64,000 nucleotides of DNA from Gordius sp. MW1 (GCA_964036665.1 OZ038532.1:6138001-6202000), one strand, 5' to 3'. Shown: positions 25,401-36,754, counted from the first letter of the stretch. Program-made: numbers and translations. Notes: generated by a model not told the origin, from the letters alone.

Positions 25401-28400
25401 ATTTTGACGAATAATAAATAGAACCAACTATCTATTTAGATAGAGATAATGTACTTCATAATTTATGTAAAACAATTTATAGAAGTAAAGTTTATAAATT
25501 TAAAACATAATATATCGCTAAAATGTAAGATTCAAAATATCAAACAACCTCTACGCATCACTTTTTTACAAATAATATTTAACAAGTGCTGCCAAAACTA
25601 ATTTAAGGTTTCTTTTTAAACAAGATCGCTCTGTCGCAAAAAATTATTTAACCGGTGCCTTTGAGTTGCCAATTGATTCTTATCATACCGTATTAATCTT
25701 ACTATTTGTACCTCTGCTTTTTATCTAATTTATTATATCGATTTGGACTTCACATATATCTTCTAAAAATGGTTAAAACTGCATAGGTAAATAATAATTT
25801 TATAAAATGTCTGATTTTTTAACATGTATTAGGTACTTCAGTCTTGGGGTGTGTTTTGATAAATTTCATCCACCTTGATCGGATAGGCACCATGTTTGAA
25901 TATCTTCTTAGTTTTCAAAAATTAGTCTATTTGCCCTTTTGATGTGACATGAGTTCGTCCTTTTTCTCTCTTCCCCAGCACTTTATGTCCAGTGATTTAC
26001 ATCATCTGTTTCCTTTTTTAATATATGAACATACCACCTCATCCGATTTACGTTAATCAAATCCGCCATCGGTTAAATACCCATTTTTGGCCTAAGACAG
26101 TCATTCTTAATATGATCAACTTAGTATACCCCAAGCTCTACCGTATCATTGCCTGCTTGTAATAGCTTTCTTCCGTAGTTTTCAATGCCCATATTTGACT
26201 TCTATATAGTAACACCGGTCTTACAATGTATTTGTTTGCTCTGCTCGTCAACCGTATTGGCATATTCTTGTCAATTTCGCCATTTGAGACATCGTTTTTG
26301 GGTCTATGCAATGACATCTTTTTTGCAACCTCCCCTCGATGTACCATCGAGCCCAGGTATTTAAACGTGTGTACTTTAGAGTATTTTAGATGGTCATCCA
26401 GCGATGGGCTGCCTGAAACGTCCATTTCCATGTATACCCTTTTTCAATTGTTGACTTTTAAACTTATCGAGCTAAGCGCTTTTAATACTCTTAGGCTTTG
26501 AACACTTTCTCCTTTGTCTCTTCGCTACTACTATATCAGTCGCATATAGCATACACCAAGGAGATTAATGGCTTTTAATTATCGCGTCCATAGTTATATT
26601 GAATAATAAGCGACTTAAAGTATTAGATGCTTGATGTAATCCAATTTCAACCCGAAAAGGTTTAGAGTTCTCAACTGTCGTTCTAACGCGAAAGACTGAG
26701 GCTTCATCAATAATTTTTATGAGCTGTACATATGTGTCGGGTATATTTTGTTTTCTCAAACACCACCGTATATAATCGCGAAGGACCGTGTCATAAACTA
26801 TCTCCAACTCGATAAAACCCAAATCACTTTTCTTCCACACATTTGTCCATTATTTGTCTTAGTAAGAAGATTCGATTATGGTTAGGCGATATTTCCACCT
26901 CCTTTTTCACTCTTGTTACTAAGATCCTCTCCATAAATTTCTAGGAGTGGCAAGTTAGCTTGATACCTCTGTAATTGGCCCACTCCTGGGAGTCTCCTTA
27001 GCCTTGGAATAAGGGTATAATCGTGCTTTCTTTCCATGGATTAGAAATTTGCTATTCTACAATATGTTGTTAAACGAATTCGTCATGATTGTGACTCCTT
27101 CTTGGACCGATGCCTTCATAAGAATTTTATCTGGGCCATCTTTATTTGCCCAACTTGTTCATTTGTGTCCTTACATCATCCTTCTAAAGGAGTTTCATTG
27201 TAATACCCTTTTTACCTTGCCATCGCCTCCTGCGGCTTGAATAAAGTTTGATCCTTCTCGTTTATGACTATTTTAACGACTCCAACTTTTATTCTCCCTT
27301 ATCTTGGCCAATGTGTACATAAGCCTTCGCCACCTTTATGATCGAGTTTTTTTTGCCATTTTGTGTACGCATCATTTATCGCTTATGCAACGGCCTTCTT
27401 CCTCTCTTTGCTTCCCTATATTCTTGATGATCTCCAACTTTTGAATATAAGGCAGCGTTTATATCGAGTTTTATTTCTTTCAATTAATTCCCTGAACGAT
27501 TGATATTTTAATGCTAACTAAATTTAAATTTGAGTCATTGGGATTAAAATGGTTTTTATTATAGTGTATAACTTTAAATTAATAAGAAAATAACCATTTT
27601 GCTCTTAAAGAGCTCATCAATTTGCTACTTATAATTAAAATCATAAACCAGAAGAGGTAGGTGTAAGACCAAGCCATTTAATAAAACATTAATGATTCCT
27701 TCACTAGTGTTTAAGGAAGTTTCCAAATCACTGAATTTAAACACTTATTTGGAGTTATGTTGACAGGCATTGATTTAAATTTTATTACGCTTCTCATCAA
27801 TTCCTATGTATAAAACATTTTGTTTTTAGAATATTGAAAGATATTTTGAAATTCCTAAATTAACTGTTTATAAACTCTGTGCATTATGTCATTATATAAA
27901 GTAACTAACCTTCATATAATAATATTTTTATCACTTTTGTATGCCAAATAATATAATTTTTAAAATAGTTTATAAAATTTATTTAAATTAACATAAAATA
28001 GAAACAACACCTTTGACATCAACTCAAGCAACAACTATATCGACTAAAGGTTAATGATGGATTCATTTTGATTTGCTATATCACATTTTTTAAAAGATAT
28101 TTTAATGCTTGCGATCAACATTATATAGAAACAACACCCTTGACGTCAACTCAAGCAACAACTATTTCAAATAAAGGTTAAAACAGCGATACAATTTGAT
28201 TTGCAATACACTACTAAAAATATTAAAGTGTTTTTAACATTTATTTAAATCGAATTAAAATAGAAACAACACCTTTGACATCGACTCTTGCAACAACTTT
28301 ATCGACTAAGGATTAAATCAATTATCGATACAATTTGATTTGCTTTTTTAAAAAGATTATTGGAATTATTATTATATCAAGAACTTTTTTCTTTATTTTA

Positions 28401-31400
28401 TAATTTTATTTTGAATAATTATTTTTGCGATCATAAATTGAATCATGCTTCATATTATATAGTTGTTATATTACTATACTTATAATTACTTACAATATAT
28501 AAATTTTAAAGACAGATTCTTTTCTTCTATCACTACAAATAATCTCTAATAGATAAAAATGTAACGAAATTAATAAATTTTATTAGTAAGAAGGATTCCA
28601 GTAACCACAACAACCTATATCCATGAAGGTATAATTTTTAAACAATTTTTGCATACATATATATTTAGTCAATATTACAAATTTATAGTATTTTTAATAT
28701 GTCATTTTAGCCGATGTATGCCAATATCCAATGGGCGATTTTCAATATGACTTCAAGCAGTTCTGGAAACTAATTTTAAAGCCTGCTGGAATGTAATAAA
28801 CTATTTGCAATTTGACACGAATTTTATACATCTGAATTTAGATCGGATATGATGAATTTGAGAAGAGTACCGGGGGCTGTTCTCTGGCCTATTGATGGTC
28901 GTGATATTTATGACACCAAAAATGTGTGTAAATCGCATGATGCCAGTGATTGCAATAAGATAGTAGCTTCGATAGAGAAAACATCTTTAGCTCAGTTGAA
29001 TTGGTTGCACGAACATTCAATAAAAGATAGAAAATTTGTTGTTGATAGCAACGTAAGTTACTTTAATCTTGCCTTTTACACCGATATCATATTGGTTTGT
29101 AACTTATAATTTTAATTATTATGGGAGAGTTAGTCCTATATTCTCTTTAATACTGATAGATAAATATAGCCTAAGGCCTCTAGTACGGAAAAATCTCAAA
29201 CGCATCAAAAAACGTTAGTCAATTGTTTGAGCTAAATATAATATAGACGTATTAGCTATAGCTATGAATAATTACACAGGTCTACAAAAAAAATATCCCG
29301 CAATCTGACCAATAATTCTGATAGAGAATTTTGCACTGAAAAATAATATGTTTTTAGTTTTTTTCTACGATTACCAGCTTTTAAAATATATAAGTTTGAA
29401 AGTGCCAAAATGCCCTTTTTAAGCCTTTTTAAGGCTAAATTGCCATGGTATTTTTAATATTTAGTGAAAAATAGTAATATATTCATGTAAATTAAAGTTT
29501 CATCTATAGGTCCATTCTTTTTTTTATATCACCCTTATATTCAAATTTATACCCGCTTGCGTAAACCCCTTCTCCTTATTAAAATTCGTCCCACTATGTC
29601 TGGAAAAAGGAGTTCATTTAGAGTTCATACTACACACGCGCTGTTTACTAACACATATATCTCTCCCTTTACCTACTTACCTCTCTTTCTCCTCCACTCC
29701 CGCCCCTTTCATGTGTGCTTGGATAGATATGGGGGCAGGAGTGTAAGAGATGGAGAATTGGAGAGAGAGATGTGTTAGTAAACAGCGCGTGTGTAGTATG
29801 AACTCTAGTAGTCCATTTTCCAGACATAATGGGACGAATTTTGAGGGTTTACAAAAACGCGAATAAATTTAAGAGGTGTAACAATTAAAATAAATTAATA
29901 GACCTATAGATGAAACTTTAATCTACATGAATATATTACTATTTTTCACTAAATATTAAAAATACCGTGGCAATATAGCCTTACAAAGGCTTATAAAGGC
30001 CATTTTTGGCACTTTCAAACTCATATATCTTAAAAGCTGGTAATCGTAGAAAAAAACTAAAAACATATTATTTTTCAGCGCAAAATTCTCTATCAGAATT
30101 ATTGGTCGGATTGCGGGATACGATCACAAAGTCAATATTTGTAGAGCTGTGTTATTATAGAGATAGGATCTTTTCATAATGAGTAATTTTGTACTCATCT
30201 TGTCGATCTTTACCATTAATTAACATGATGGTAGCAAGGCCATGCAAACTTTTAACGCATTACAATTTTAAATAAAGTTATCCGAATTCAATTTTACTGT
30301 TATCTAAGAATTTAATGTTACTGTCGAACTCTACACTAGTTATCTGCCCTTTAAACACATGTAGGTAAGGTAGAATATATTTTAGGAATAATTAAATCAG
30401 CAAGCCGCTAGTAATGTTATGTTATATGGTTTAAAGATATTTTGTAAATATTTAGCCTAAAACGTTTTAATTATTGACATTTAATAAATCGAGGTATCTA
30501 TCGGTGTTTTTTGATGAAAAATCGAATTAATTATTTGTTTGTGCTCTAAAAAAAAAGTTAAAGGTCGTAGCCGCAGGAGAAAAATATGAGCTAATGATGT
30601 GCACGTTTAGTGTAGACCAAAGAAGGAGCAAGTTAAGTTGCGAAACATTCGGTGCAAATCATATCAAGGTAGGCGTTGATTTTACAAGTTTTATTCATTC
30701 TTAAAAAATCCATAAAGAACATATAATTTAACTATGTTTTTATGTTCTCAAAATAATTTAAATTAAATAATAAAATTCTACTTCCGTCTAACTTTTATAA
30801 CTTAACTAGGTAACTAGGTTTTGAAATGGAACAACAAGATGTAAAACAATTTATGCTTTTATTTTTAGTCTATTTTTCAGGGAATTTTTGTGTCGTATGA
30901 GTATTATATTAAACGGCTAACGAACTTAAATACTTTAAAGGACATATTTGAAACTATTTATTACGTTTCTATTTATTTTGACGCAGAATCTTACTATCAC
31001 ACAAAATGGGAGCAGTATTGTAAGCGAGCGAGCTAATTTTAAAGATGTCAGCGGTAATTCCTTCATCGTGAAATTATCGGGTGACTTAAGAATTCATGGC
31101 AATACACATGACATCGGATTTGTGATTCAAAAGTGTCCTGGTAATATCTAATCTTAAATTTAAATTAAATTCCTATATCACCAGTTTCTTACCCTTTCAA
31201 AACTATTGTATAAAACCTCATATTATTTACAGATTACGATCACATATGTGATATTGTAAGCGAGACAAAAGATTACAGCCTGAAGGATCTGATTCCGCCT
31301 CAAAACATACCATTCTTCATGTAAATATTGATATATTCTTATTTATAATTTATTGATATAAAGTATAATAACGTTACCATCTATTGTTGTATAGGCCAGA

Positions 31401-34400
31401 AAATGTAGGATTAGTAAGAAAAGGAGGTATTATCTTATGGATTTTAGAGGCTTCTGAGATATTTTATCCCATTAATAAATGTAATCCCGATGACCTTCCT
31501 TGCTCAAAATTCGAACATGCTCTAAATGATGAGAGGGTGGATCAAATTAAATGGATCAGGAGCCTTCCGGGGTCAAAGGTTGCCGTAGAGATTAATAGCG
31601 ACGTAAGTAGCTCTTTAAACAATTTTATTTTTTAAAAACAATCTGACTCTTACTATCGCGAGACATAAATAATTTTATAAATGAAATTTTTGTTAAAAAA
31701 TGTAAAATATTGCAGCATATTTTCATTTTGTCAACTAATTTACTAACTTAGTATATTTAAAGCGTGTAATTGATTTACATTTGTTATTTTCTTAATTACT
31801 TCCACATTAAATCGCTCAAAAAATATTAAATTATCATGTTTATATTTATTATATTTACGTTTTTACTAAGGTCGTCGTTACCATTAGCCATCCCTCTGCT
31901 TACGATATACTCTTATGCAGTTTAGATTTACAAAGCAGTGTTGATAGCATTGTATCATGTGAAACACATTCCATAGATCTCTTACAAGTAAGCTTTATAA
32001 GTATTAAGGAAATAGTTTTAAATAGAAGTTTAAACAAGATTTAGGCTATTTTATAACTAAAATTAAAAATTTTAAAGGGAGCAACAATTGAACAAAAGAG
32101 CAGTGGTGTTCATATAACACGAAGACCAGAAGGCGCTGAGCCCATCGTTCAAATTTATTCTAACAAATTTCTTTTTAAAGTAACTGGAGACATTTTTATC
32201 CAAGGCAACACCCACGCATTAGAATTCGTTATAAAGGACTGTGCAGGTAAACTAGTTTGATTCCATACCATGTCTATATTTAAGATCTATGTGTCCAAAC
32301 AAACATTATTAAAATACAATAACAAAGATTTAATAGGAATTGGGGGTTTATATCTACTAATATATATATATATATATATAATATATCAAGCTAGAACGTT
32401 AAAGCACACTATTACGTTTTAAATATTTATTTATTTTATTACAACAGTTTTAGTGACTCCAACTACAGTGGGAAATGGTAAAATATTGTTTTCTGATTTT
32501 TGTCTAATCTAACTTAACATGCTATATTTTAAAATAGGATTAGAAACTACGACTCCAGTAGCAACCCTAACATCACCTATCATGACTAAAGGTTAAACAA
32601 GGCATAGTGTGCATTCAGTTTTAATTTGTTAATCCATTACTTATCTTCTTCATAGATTTATTGTCGGGAATGTTAGAGGGTGTTAAAAGATGATAAATCT
32701 ATGAAGAACATTGATTATTAGGGTAAAAATCTTCTAAAATATTACTTATCGTGCTATCATATTTAAAAAGGCAAATATAGCGCCTTTATAAAAAATAGGA
32801 CGCTAATATAACCCCCTCGAATTTATCAAAATACTTTTATAGCAGGAAAGGTTTTATTCAAAACATAAATATATATAAATTGCTTAGCAATCAATATTTT
32901 AAAATAGCAAACGTCTTCCACGCATAATTTTTTTTTCTCATGTTGTCTAGGTCCCTCCAAATAATAAATCATAGGTTAAATTTTTAAACAAGATCGCTGT
33001 GTCGCTAAAATGAATTAACGGTGACTCTGATGAGTTAACAATTTTCTCTTATTCGACCTTCTTAATTTTACTTTTGCGCCTCTACTTTTTCTCTGTTTTA
33101 TAGAATTGCTTTGCAATAAGCCTAAAACATGATGTTATTAAAATTTTTTGATGAGATGTGTTTGGATGCCGCCTAAATTTTACATTCGTGTTAGTCTATA
33201 TTATATTATAGTGTTTGACCTTAAATTAACAAAGATGTAGACTTTTTGTTCCTAAAAGAGCTCACCAATTCGCTACATTTAATAAGGTCGTACCATCAGC
33301 TTAGGTAGGTGTAAAAACACCTTAGACTAAGCCATTTTATTTAGGTTATTCGCTCTACTATGGTCAGCTAATAGCTATAGGTGAAAAATCAAAAGTATGT
33401 GTTTACATTAAGACACTCATCTAGAAAGTTATGGATTCAATTAATTAAATTCGTTTTTATTTAAAAATTTATGTTAGATGACCGTTAATTGAAAATTATA
33501 ATCCCAATAAGCATTCTATTGTTTATATCGGTATTTTTAACCATTAGCTGCATATAAGATTTCTGATTTAATGAATATACTTATAATCATTTTTGAAAAT
33601 TTAGTTTTTATCAGAATTATATAAAAAGGGCAGAAAAATGATAAAATAATTTTAGATCAAATAGAGTTATATCATAAATATTCTTTAAGAATGGCTCAGT
33701 ACTTAATTTAAAATAAACCTTTTCACAGGCGACCGACTCTCCATGACTAATGCTTTTTAGCTCGAGCGAACATTTATTTTCTTACACTGTAGTCTGTAGC
33801 CGATATATGGCAGCGTTTTGTTGATTCTAAATTTTAATGCTCATTATTATAAATTTTGTAATGTTTTTGTGTTTTAGCAATAAATGTAATCAACAATTTT
33901 TGAATTTTATTCTAATGACTATAAATACTAAATAGAAACATAAATTCAAATCATTGTCAATTAATTTTATTAGAAACTTCAACCCAACCCCAACTTCAAC
34001 ATAATATTTATTTGGATATTTTTCCAATTAATTTTTACATTCAAAATAAGTTAGATCTTAAATTCTCTGCCCTTATCCCTACACTAATATAGGACTTTTT
34101 ATAAAGTCTCGAATAGTCTAACATTATTAATAAAATGGCACTTACTATAGAATAAACTGAGTTATAACTATTTTAAAAGTCTAGACTAAAAGTGTAAAAA
34201 ATCATCTTTTAAGAAAACTAGAAATAAATCTCTAATCCTAACTAATGCTTTTATAAAGAAAACTACAGGCGATTTAATCGTTAGCGGGACATTTTATAAT
34301 ATTTAATGTGGCCGAATGTCCCATAGAGGAGGATTAAGATTCAATCCCTATTCATTTTTGCGGCGATGATGAGTGTATATCTCATTTTTTTAAATTTTCT

Positions 34401-35600
34401 TAGGGGAAAACGAATCAATGCCTTGTTCTATGCCGGATCATTCCACTAAATATGGACCCAAAATTACGAGTAATAACCTAAAATTTTAGATGTATTAGAA
34501 ATTTCATTTATAATGGTATGGCACATTTTCAATTACAAAATGCGTTTTAGATTAAGGTTCAAAACCAAATAGATTGTCTTCAAATGATACAGGACACGTT
34601 CAATAATGATAAAACATCTCAATTATACATTTATTATATGATGTGAATGTTTTATGTATAATAAGTTTATTTTTAATCGATTTACTTTTTTCTGGATCTC
34701 TTTAGACGACTATATTACATTGAAATCCTTGTGCAGCCTTCCAGATTTTGCCGCCCATCGATCAATTAATTATACGGAAAGCAGCACATTATTAGAGTAA
34801 CATAATTTTCGCGATTTGTTGAAACTTATAATATTAAAATAATTAATATTTATTTATTCGAGTTTGTTCATTTAATAAAATAATTTTATAGCTAATTATT
34901 TATTAATTATTTTAAATTAGTGATATTAAATTACGAAAATGCAAAGGCTCAATATCAGCTATATGGGTAGCGACTTTTAACGCTAGAATTAGTGGGCAAG
35001 TTACCGAATATACATTTCTGACTCCTTTGGATAAACAAAATATGGAAAAATCAATTAAATCAGATTACAAAATAAGTGTCAATCCTGAACTGGTAAAATG
35101 TGAAATATAAAACTTATTGACACATCTCTCTGCAATATAAAATTAATAAAGGATATTGTTTCTATGTTTTTTTGTTAAATACTACTTTATTTATAAAGTA
35201 ATAAAAAATGAAATATATAGCATAAATATATTTTAGATGAAATTTAAACTATGGAACTATCGCGAGAGAACGGATATTTTTATTAACTTATACTCAATCA
35301 AAGATAAATTAATGCGTACAATTGACGGCTCTCTTTACAAAAAGGTATTAATTTTAATTGGATAAAAATGAAATCTTAATTTTCCTATAATAGGTCGCAG
35401 TGTCTCAAGGCCCTCAAGGTGTCTTATTTGAAGGAGTATTTAGAAATAATACACCGCACCAAGTGTTTTACTACAAAAGAATATTAGTTGATCTTCTAAT
35501 TGGAACGAATGATTTGGAAAAAGATTTAACTTTCCAAAATCCAGAGACTTATTTAAGCGTATCCACCACTCTTAAAGATTGTCAAGAAATGGAAGAATGA
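16447..35600 (+). CDS. Secreted six-module protein of unknown family (about 33 exons)
   Basis: Spliced gene of about 1360 residues; family not recognised. Exon 1 (16447-16510) encodes a signal peptide, MFNILLLVSICI then QSLFLVDAQ, so the product is probably secreted. Six modules of 180-194 residues follow, each from four exons whose phases repeat exactly (1-2, 2-0, 0-0, 0-1). Linker exons (phase 1-1) rich in Thr, Pro and Ser suggest O-glycosylated spacers. Linkers: 21067-21114, 21205-21252, 22262-22300, 23131-23148, 23232-23381, 23508-23549, 28002-28049, 28129-28176, 28587-28628, 32448-32477, 32538-32591, 34404-34469. The exon sum is 4083 nt, an exact multiple of three, ending in TGA at 35600. 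No transmembrane segment or GPI tail is visible. Phase agreement across all joins is strong support; exact boundaries, isoforms and use of module 3 are inferred. Confidence 0.8.
16798..16943. mobile_element. hAT-type MITE in intron 1 of gene 1
   Basis: 146 bp, ends catgggtgtggccagg and cctggctacgcccatg. Octamer acgaagct duplicated at 16790-16797 and 16944-16951. CATGGGCGTAGCC family. Confidence 0.9.
17842..17936. repeat. Half-copy of the CATGGGCGTAGCC MITE
   Basis: Interior words (attatggctaaaattt, ttttgcccctccct) and the right end ctacgcccatg are preserved, but the left end is absent. Confidence 0.55.
18303..18722. mobile_element. Non-autonomous hAT element in gene 1 intron
   Basis: 420 bp with ends cagaggtcagatttgc and gcatttctggtctctg. 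The octamer ctagagat is duplicated at 18295-18302 and 18723-18730. GC-rich subterminal zones (ccgtccggtccg, cccggccatgcccaa, gcccgaatcgcccg) surround an AT-rich core without a transposase. It lies in the long intron of module 1. Confidence 0.9.
19170..19290. repeat. GC-rich hAT-subterminal relic in gene 1 intron
   Basis: taggcccggtccgacccc and ccaagcccagccc words without ends. The patch at about 18780-18850 (aaaacccggtctttg, ctcgagcccgg) may belong to the same degraded element. Confidence 0.3.
19749..20027. mobile_element. hAT-type MITE in gene 1 intron
   Basis: 279 bp with ends caggcgcatagccgaa and ttggctacgcgcctg. The octamer ctcacagg is duplicated at 19741-19748 and 20028-20035. Related to, but distinct from, the CATGGGCGTAGCC family. 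Confidence 0.88.
22342..23079 (+). other. Module 2 of gene 1 (4 exons)
   Basis: Exons 22342-22423, 22485-22665, 22721-22831 and 22914-23079; 180 residues. Visible: DICEVVRQNGNYSLADII, then VVWANEENDFF and ESDSD, then VVMIPKDL with RAFCALIM, then FIIYSND...ISG and VLKVCKG. Introns are 41 to 82 bp apart from none longer. This is the clearest compact copy of the module. Confidence 0.85.
23613..25360 (+). other. Module 3 of gene 1 (possibly defective)
   Basis: Exons 23613-23694, 23743-23953, 24786-24893 and 25207-25360. Nearly identical to module 4 (two differences in the 82-nt first exon), so a recent tandem duplication. Visible: VCQYPMGDFQYDF, VIWPIDGSDIYDT, C-x7-C, QLNWLHEH, FVVDSN, then KYQLMMCKFSV, then VSGDSFIVKLSGDLKLNG and VIQKCPG. 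The third exon is preceded by ttaaaa, where module 4 has ttaaag: the AG acceptor is lost. Skipping this 108-nt phase 0-0 exon would keep the frame; using the AG one base downstream would not. Confidence 0.75.
24365..24551. mobile_element. Possible small hAT-type element in gene 1 intron
   Basis: Left end tagagaagtgaaaagtcac, right end ggtcacccatgcaggtctcta, with aacccgacccgaag-type subterminal words. Flanking octamers ccttacac and ccctttac agree at only five of eight positions. It lies between the second and third exons of module 3. Confidence 0.5.
25845..27490 (-). pseudogene. RTE-type LINE relic (reverse transcriptase)
   Basis: Minus-strand translation gives, in order, NYRGIKLTCHS and ERILVTRVKKEV; then a YD-V-RDYIRWCLRKQNIPDTYVQLI block (26565-26840); then VEIGLHQASNTLSRLLFNITMD, an altered form of the GL.QGS.LSP.LF motif; then FKYLGSMV (26138-26431). 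This is the reverse transcriptase of RTE-like non-LTR elements. Stops and frameshifts are frequent and the usual QGS is changed. It lies in the intron between module 3 and the next linkers of gene 1, in antisense. The endonuclease half is not seen. Confidence 0.8.
27690..27805 (+). pseudogene. Relic of a module exon (copy of the module 1 fourth exon)
   Basis: Resembles 20604-20740: ttaatgattccttca, aaggaagtttccaaatc and tggagttatgttg line up with ttaatgagtctttca, aagggagcttccaaatt and tagagttatgttg. Frame is broken and the CPG donor end is gone (ggcattg for tgccctgg). The following linker exons (28002, 28129) likewise resemble 21067 and 21205, so a block of module 1 end plus linkers was once copied here. 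Confidence 0.65.
28264..28311 (+). pseudogene. Third linker-exon copy with lost splice donor
   Basis: 48 bp after an AG acceptor, encoding ETTPLTSTLATTLSTK like its neighbours at 28002 and 28129. The GT donor of those copies (aaag-gttaa) reads aagg-attaa here, so the exon is probably not spliced in. Confidence 0.65.
28711..31140 (+). other. Module 4 of gene 1 (4 exons)
   Basis: Exons 28711-28792, 28842-29052, 30564-30668 and 30987-31140; 184 residues. Sister of module 3 with all four splice acceptors intact. The intron between the second and third exons contains the 0.88-kb foldback element (29275-30151). Module 5 follows directly without a linker. Confidence 0.85.
29275..30151. mobile_element. 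Foldback (long inverted repeat) element in gene 1 intron
   Basis: 877 bp forming almost one long palindrome. The left arm starts cacaggtctacaaa and includes atcccgcaatctgacc; the right arm includes ggtcggattgcgggat and ends tttgtagagctgtg. The arms run about 400 bp each, and the centre pairs ctacacacgcgctgtttact with agtaaacagcgcgtgtgtag. The trinucleotide tta flanks both ends (29272-29274 and 30152-30154), which would fit the TWA target of PIF/Harbinger elements, but the evidence is thin. Non-coding. Confidence 0.85.
31233..32246 (+). other. Module 5 of gene 1 (4 exons)
   Basis: Exons 31233-31320, 31395-31602, 31871-31987 and 32078-32246; 194 residues. Visible: ICDIVSETKDYSLKDLI, IILWILEASEIFY, C-x7-C, QIKWIRSLPGSKVAVEINSD, VVVTISHPSAYDILLCSL, FLFKVTGDIFIQGNTH and VIKDCAG. 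GNTH is shared with modules 3 and 4. Confidence 0.85.
32361..32385. repeat. (AT)n microsatellite
   Basis: About twelve TA units in a gene 1 intron. Confidence 0.85.
32646..32708. repeat. Perfect 16-bp inverted repeat
   Basis: ttcttcatagatttat at 32646-32661 and its exact complement ataaatctatgaagaa at 32693-32708, with a 31-bp spacer. It lies in the intron after the 32538-32591 linker exon of gene 1. Role unknown. Confidence 0.75.
32975..33345. repeat. Copy of sequences flanking the RTE relic
   Basis: 32975-33110 resembles 25610-25760 (aaacaagatcgctNtgtcgc, ctttttNtct), and 33165-33345 resembles 27520-27680 (aaagagctcaNcaatt, gtaggtgtaa, aagccatt). In the other copy the RTE relic lies between the two parts. 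Either the LINE landed inside a duplicated block, or this copy lost it. Confidence 0.55.
34404..35600 (+). other. Linker plus terminal module 6 of gene 1
   Basis: A phase 1-1 exon (34404-34469) is followed by exons 34706-34796, 34921-35092, 35237-35344 and 35394-35600 with the stop TGA. This module is the most divergent: SLCSLPDF, ISAIWVATFNARISG, ISVNPEL, then GVLFEGVFRN. The last exon runs on past the usual CPG position to end DCQEMEE. The first exon is the least certain join. Confidence 0.7.
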
Positions 35601-36302
35601 AAGGCATAAACTGGCATTCATATATTCCATTTTGTACCTAAACAATTATTATTATTCAACTTCATATAAATTGTTATGAAATTCAAGTTTGTACTGATTT
35701 TTTGCTCGTAAAATTTTATAGGCCATTGATAATTATAAACTCATTAACTTACGTAATAATATATATTTTACTATAGAGGGTAGCAAATAAAATGATAATA
35801 TAAATTGCCTATACTCACAATTTAATCGATATTAACTCATATTTGGTCATTAAGCCATTTATTATTATAATAATTGCCATTTAACGGGTACGGGACTGAG
35901 TCATTAAGTGACGTTATTTAAACTAAATTTTTCATAGTCTGAATATTCATTTTATAGTAATTATATATTCTAAAACGATTATCACATTTATGTTATATGA
36001 AAGAAATTATACTTAAGATTTAAAATAAATTTTATTTGAATAAATCAACTATTTATTTAAAAAAACACGAATGCTATTTATAAATAAATAGTTTAATCCG
36101 ATATATTGTTTTCGCTGTATTTGTTACCTTTCTGCAAAGCTAGTGTATCCCGTTTCTAATTGTATTTTTGATTTGTTCTAAAAAAAGGCATTGTTCGCTT
36201 GTCTCTAATTTAATTAAGAGTTTTTTTTTACCTGGACAATCTTGTTAAGAGCTTAAACGCTAAGTTAATTACAAAATTTAGTAAGCTAAGCGAATTAAAT
36301 TA
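35601..36302. other. 3' flank of gene 1, AT-rich
   Basis: Nothing recognised. There is no AATAAA within 150 bp of the stop; the first close match is near 35786. Confidence 0.35.
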
Positions 36303-36470
36303 TAGGAAGCCTTAGCCTGAGCCCTGCAAAATGAAATTTCTTCGGCCCGAGCCCGGCCCAAGTCCTACACCTTTTATTTTATTTTGCCCGAGCCCGACCA
36401 GAGCTCAAAATATTTTTTTACTAAGGCCCGACCCTAGCCCGGCCTGACTATTTTGAAATGTGAATTTGTC
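36303..36470. repeat. GC-rich hAT-terminus relic
   Basis: Starts gagccctgcaaaatgaaat, then ggcccgagcccggccc and cgagcccgacc. It matches the ends at 59412 and the right end of 59831-60570. Only one end is present. Confidence 0.6.
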
Positions 36471-36754
36471 AAAAAATTTATTCAGAATATCCACCCGCAC
36501 CTTTCATCTAACATAGAAATATTTTGTCTCTCCAACATAGCTTACTCAAAAAAGGAATTAGTAAAAAGTTAAATCAAACTTATAAACCCTCTGATAGATT
36601 GTCATTAAGAAAAGGAAGCATATGAATGACCTGGCACTTTGTCATAATTTAGATGGGACTTTAAATCGATGAAAAAATTAAAACTTTATCTACATAGTTC
36701 TGTGAACATTACATTCAGCATTAATTTTTAATAGCTCTAATTCGCATTTTACTT

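Noticed and set aside
29557-29778. 73-codon frame
   Set aside because: Lies across the centre of the foldback element and is only a reading of the palindrome.
34285-34375. tRNA-like stretch with gattcaatccc
   Set aside because: A B-box-like word is present but no consistent arms; it is in a gene 1 intron.
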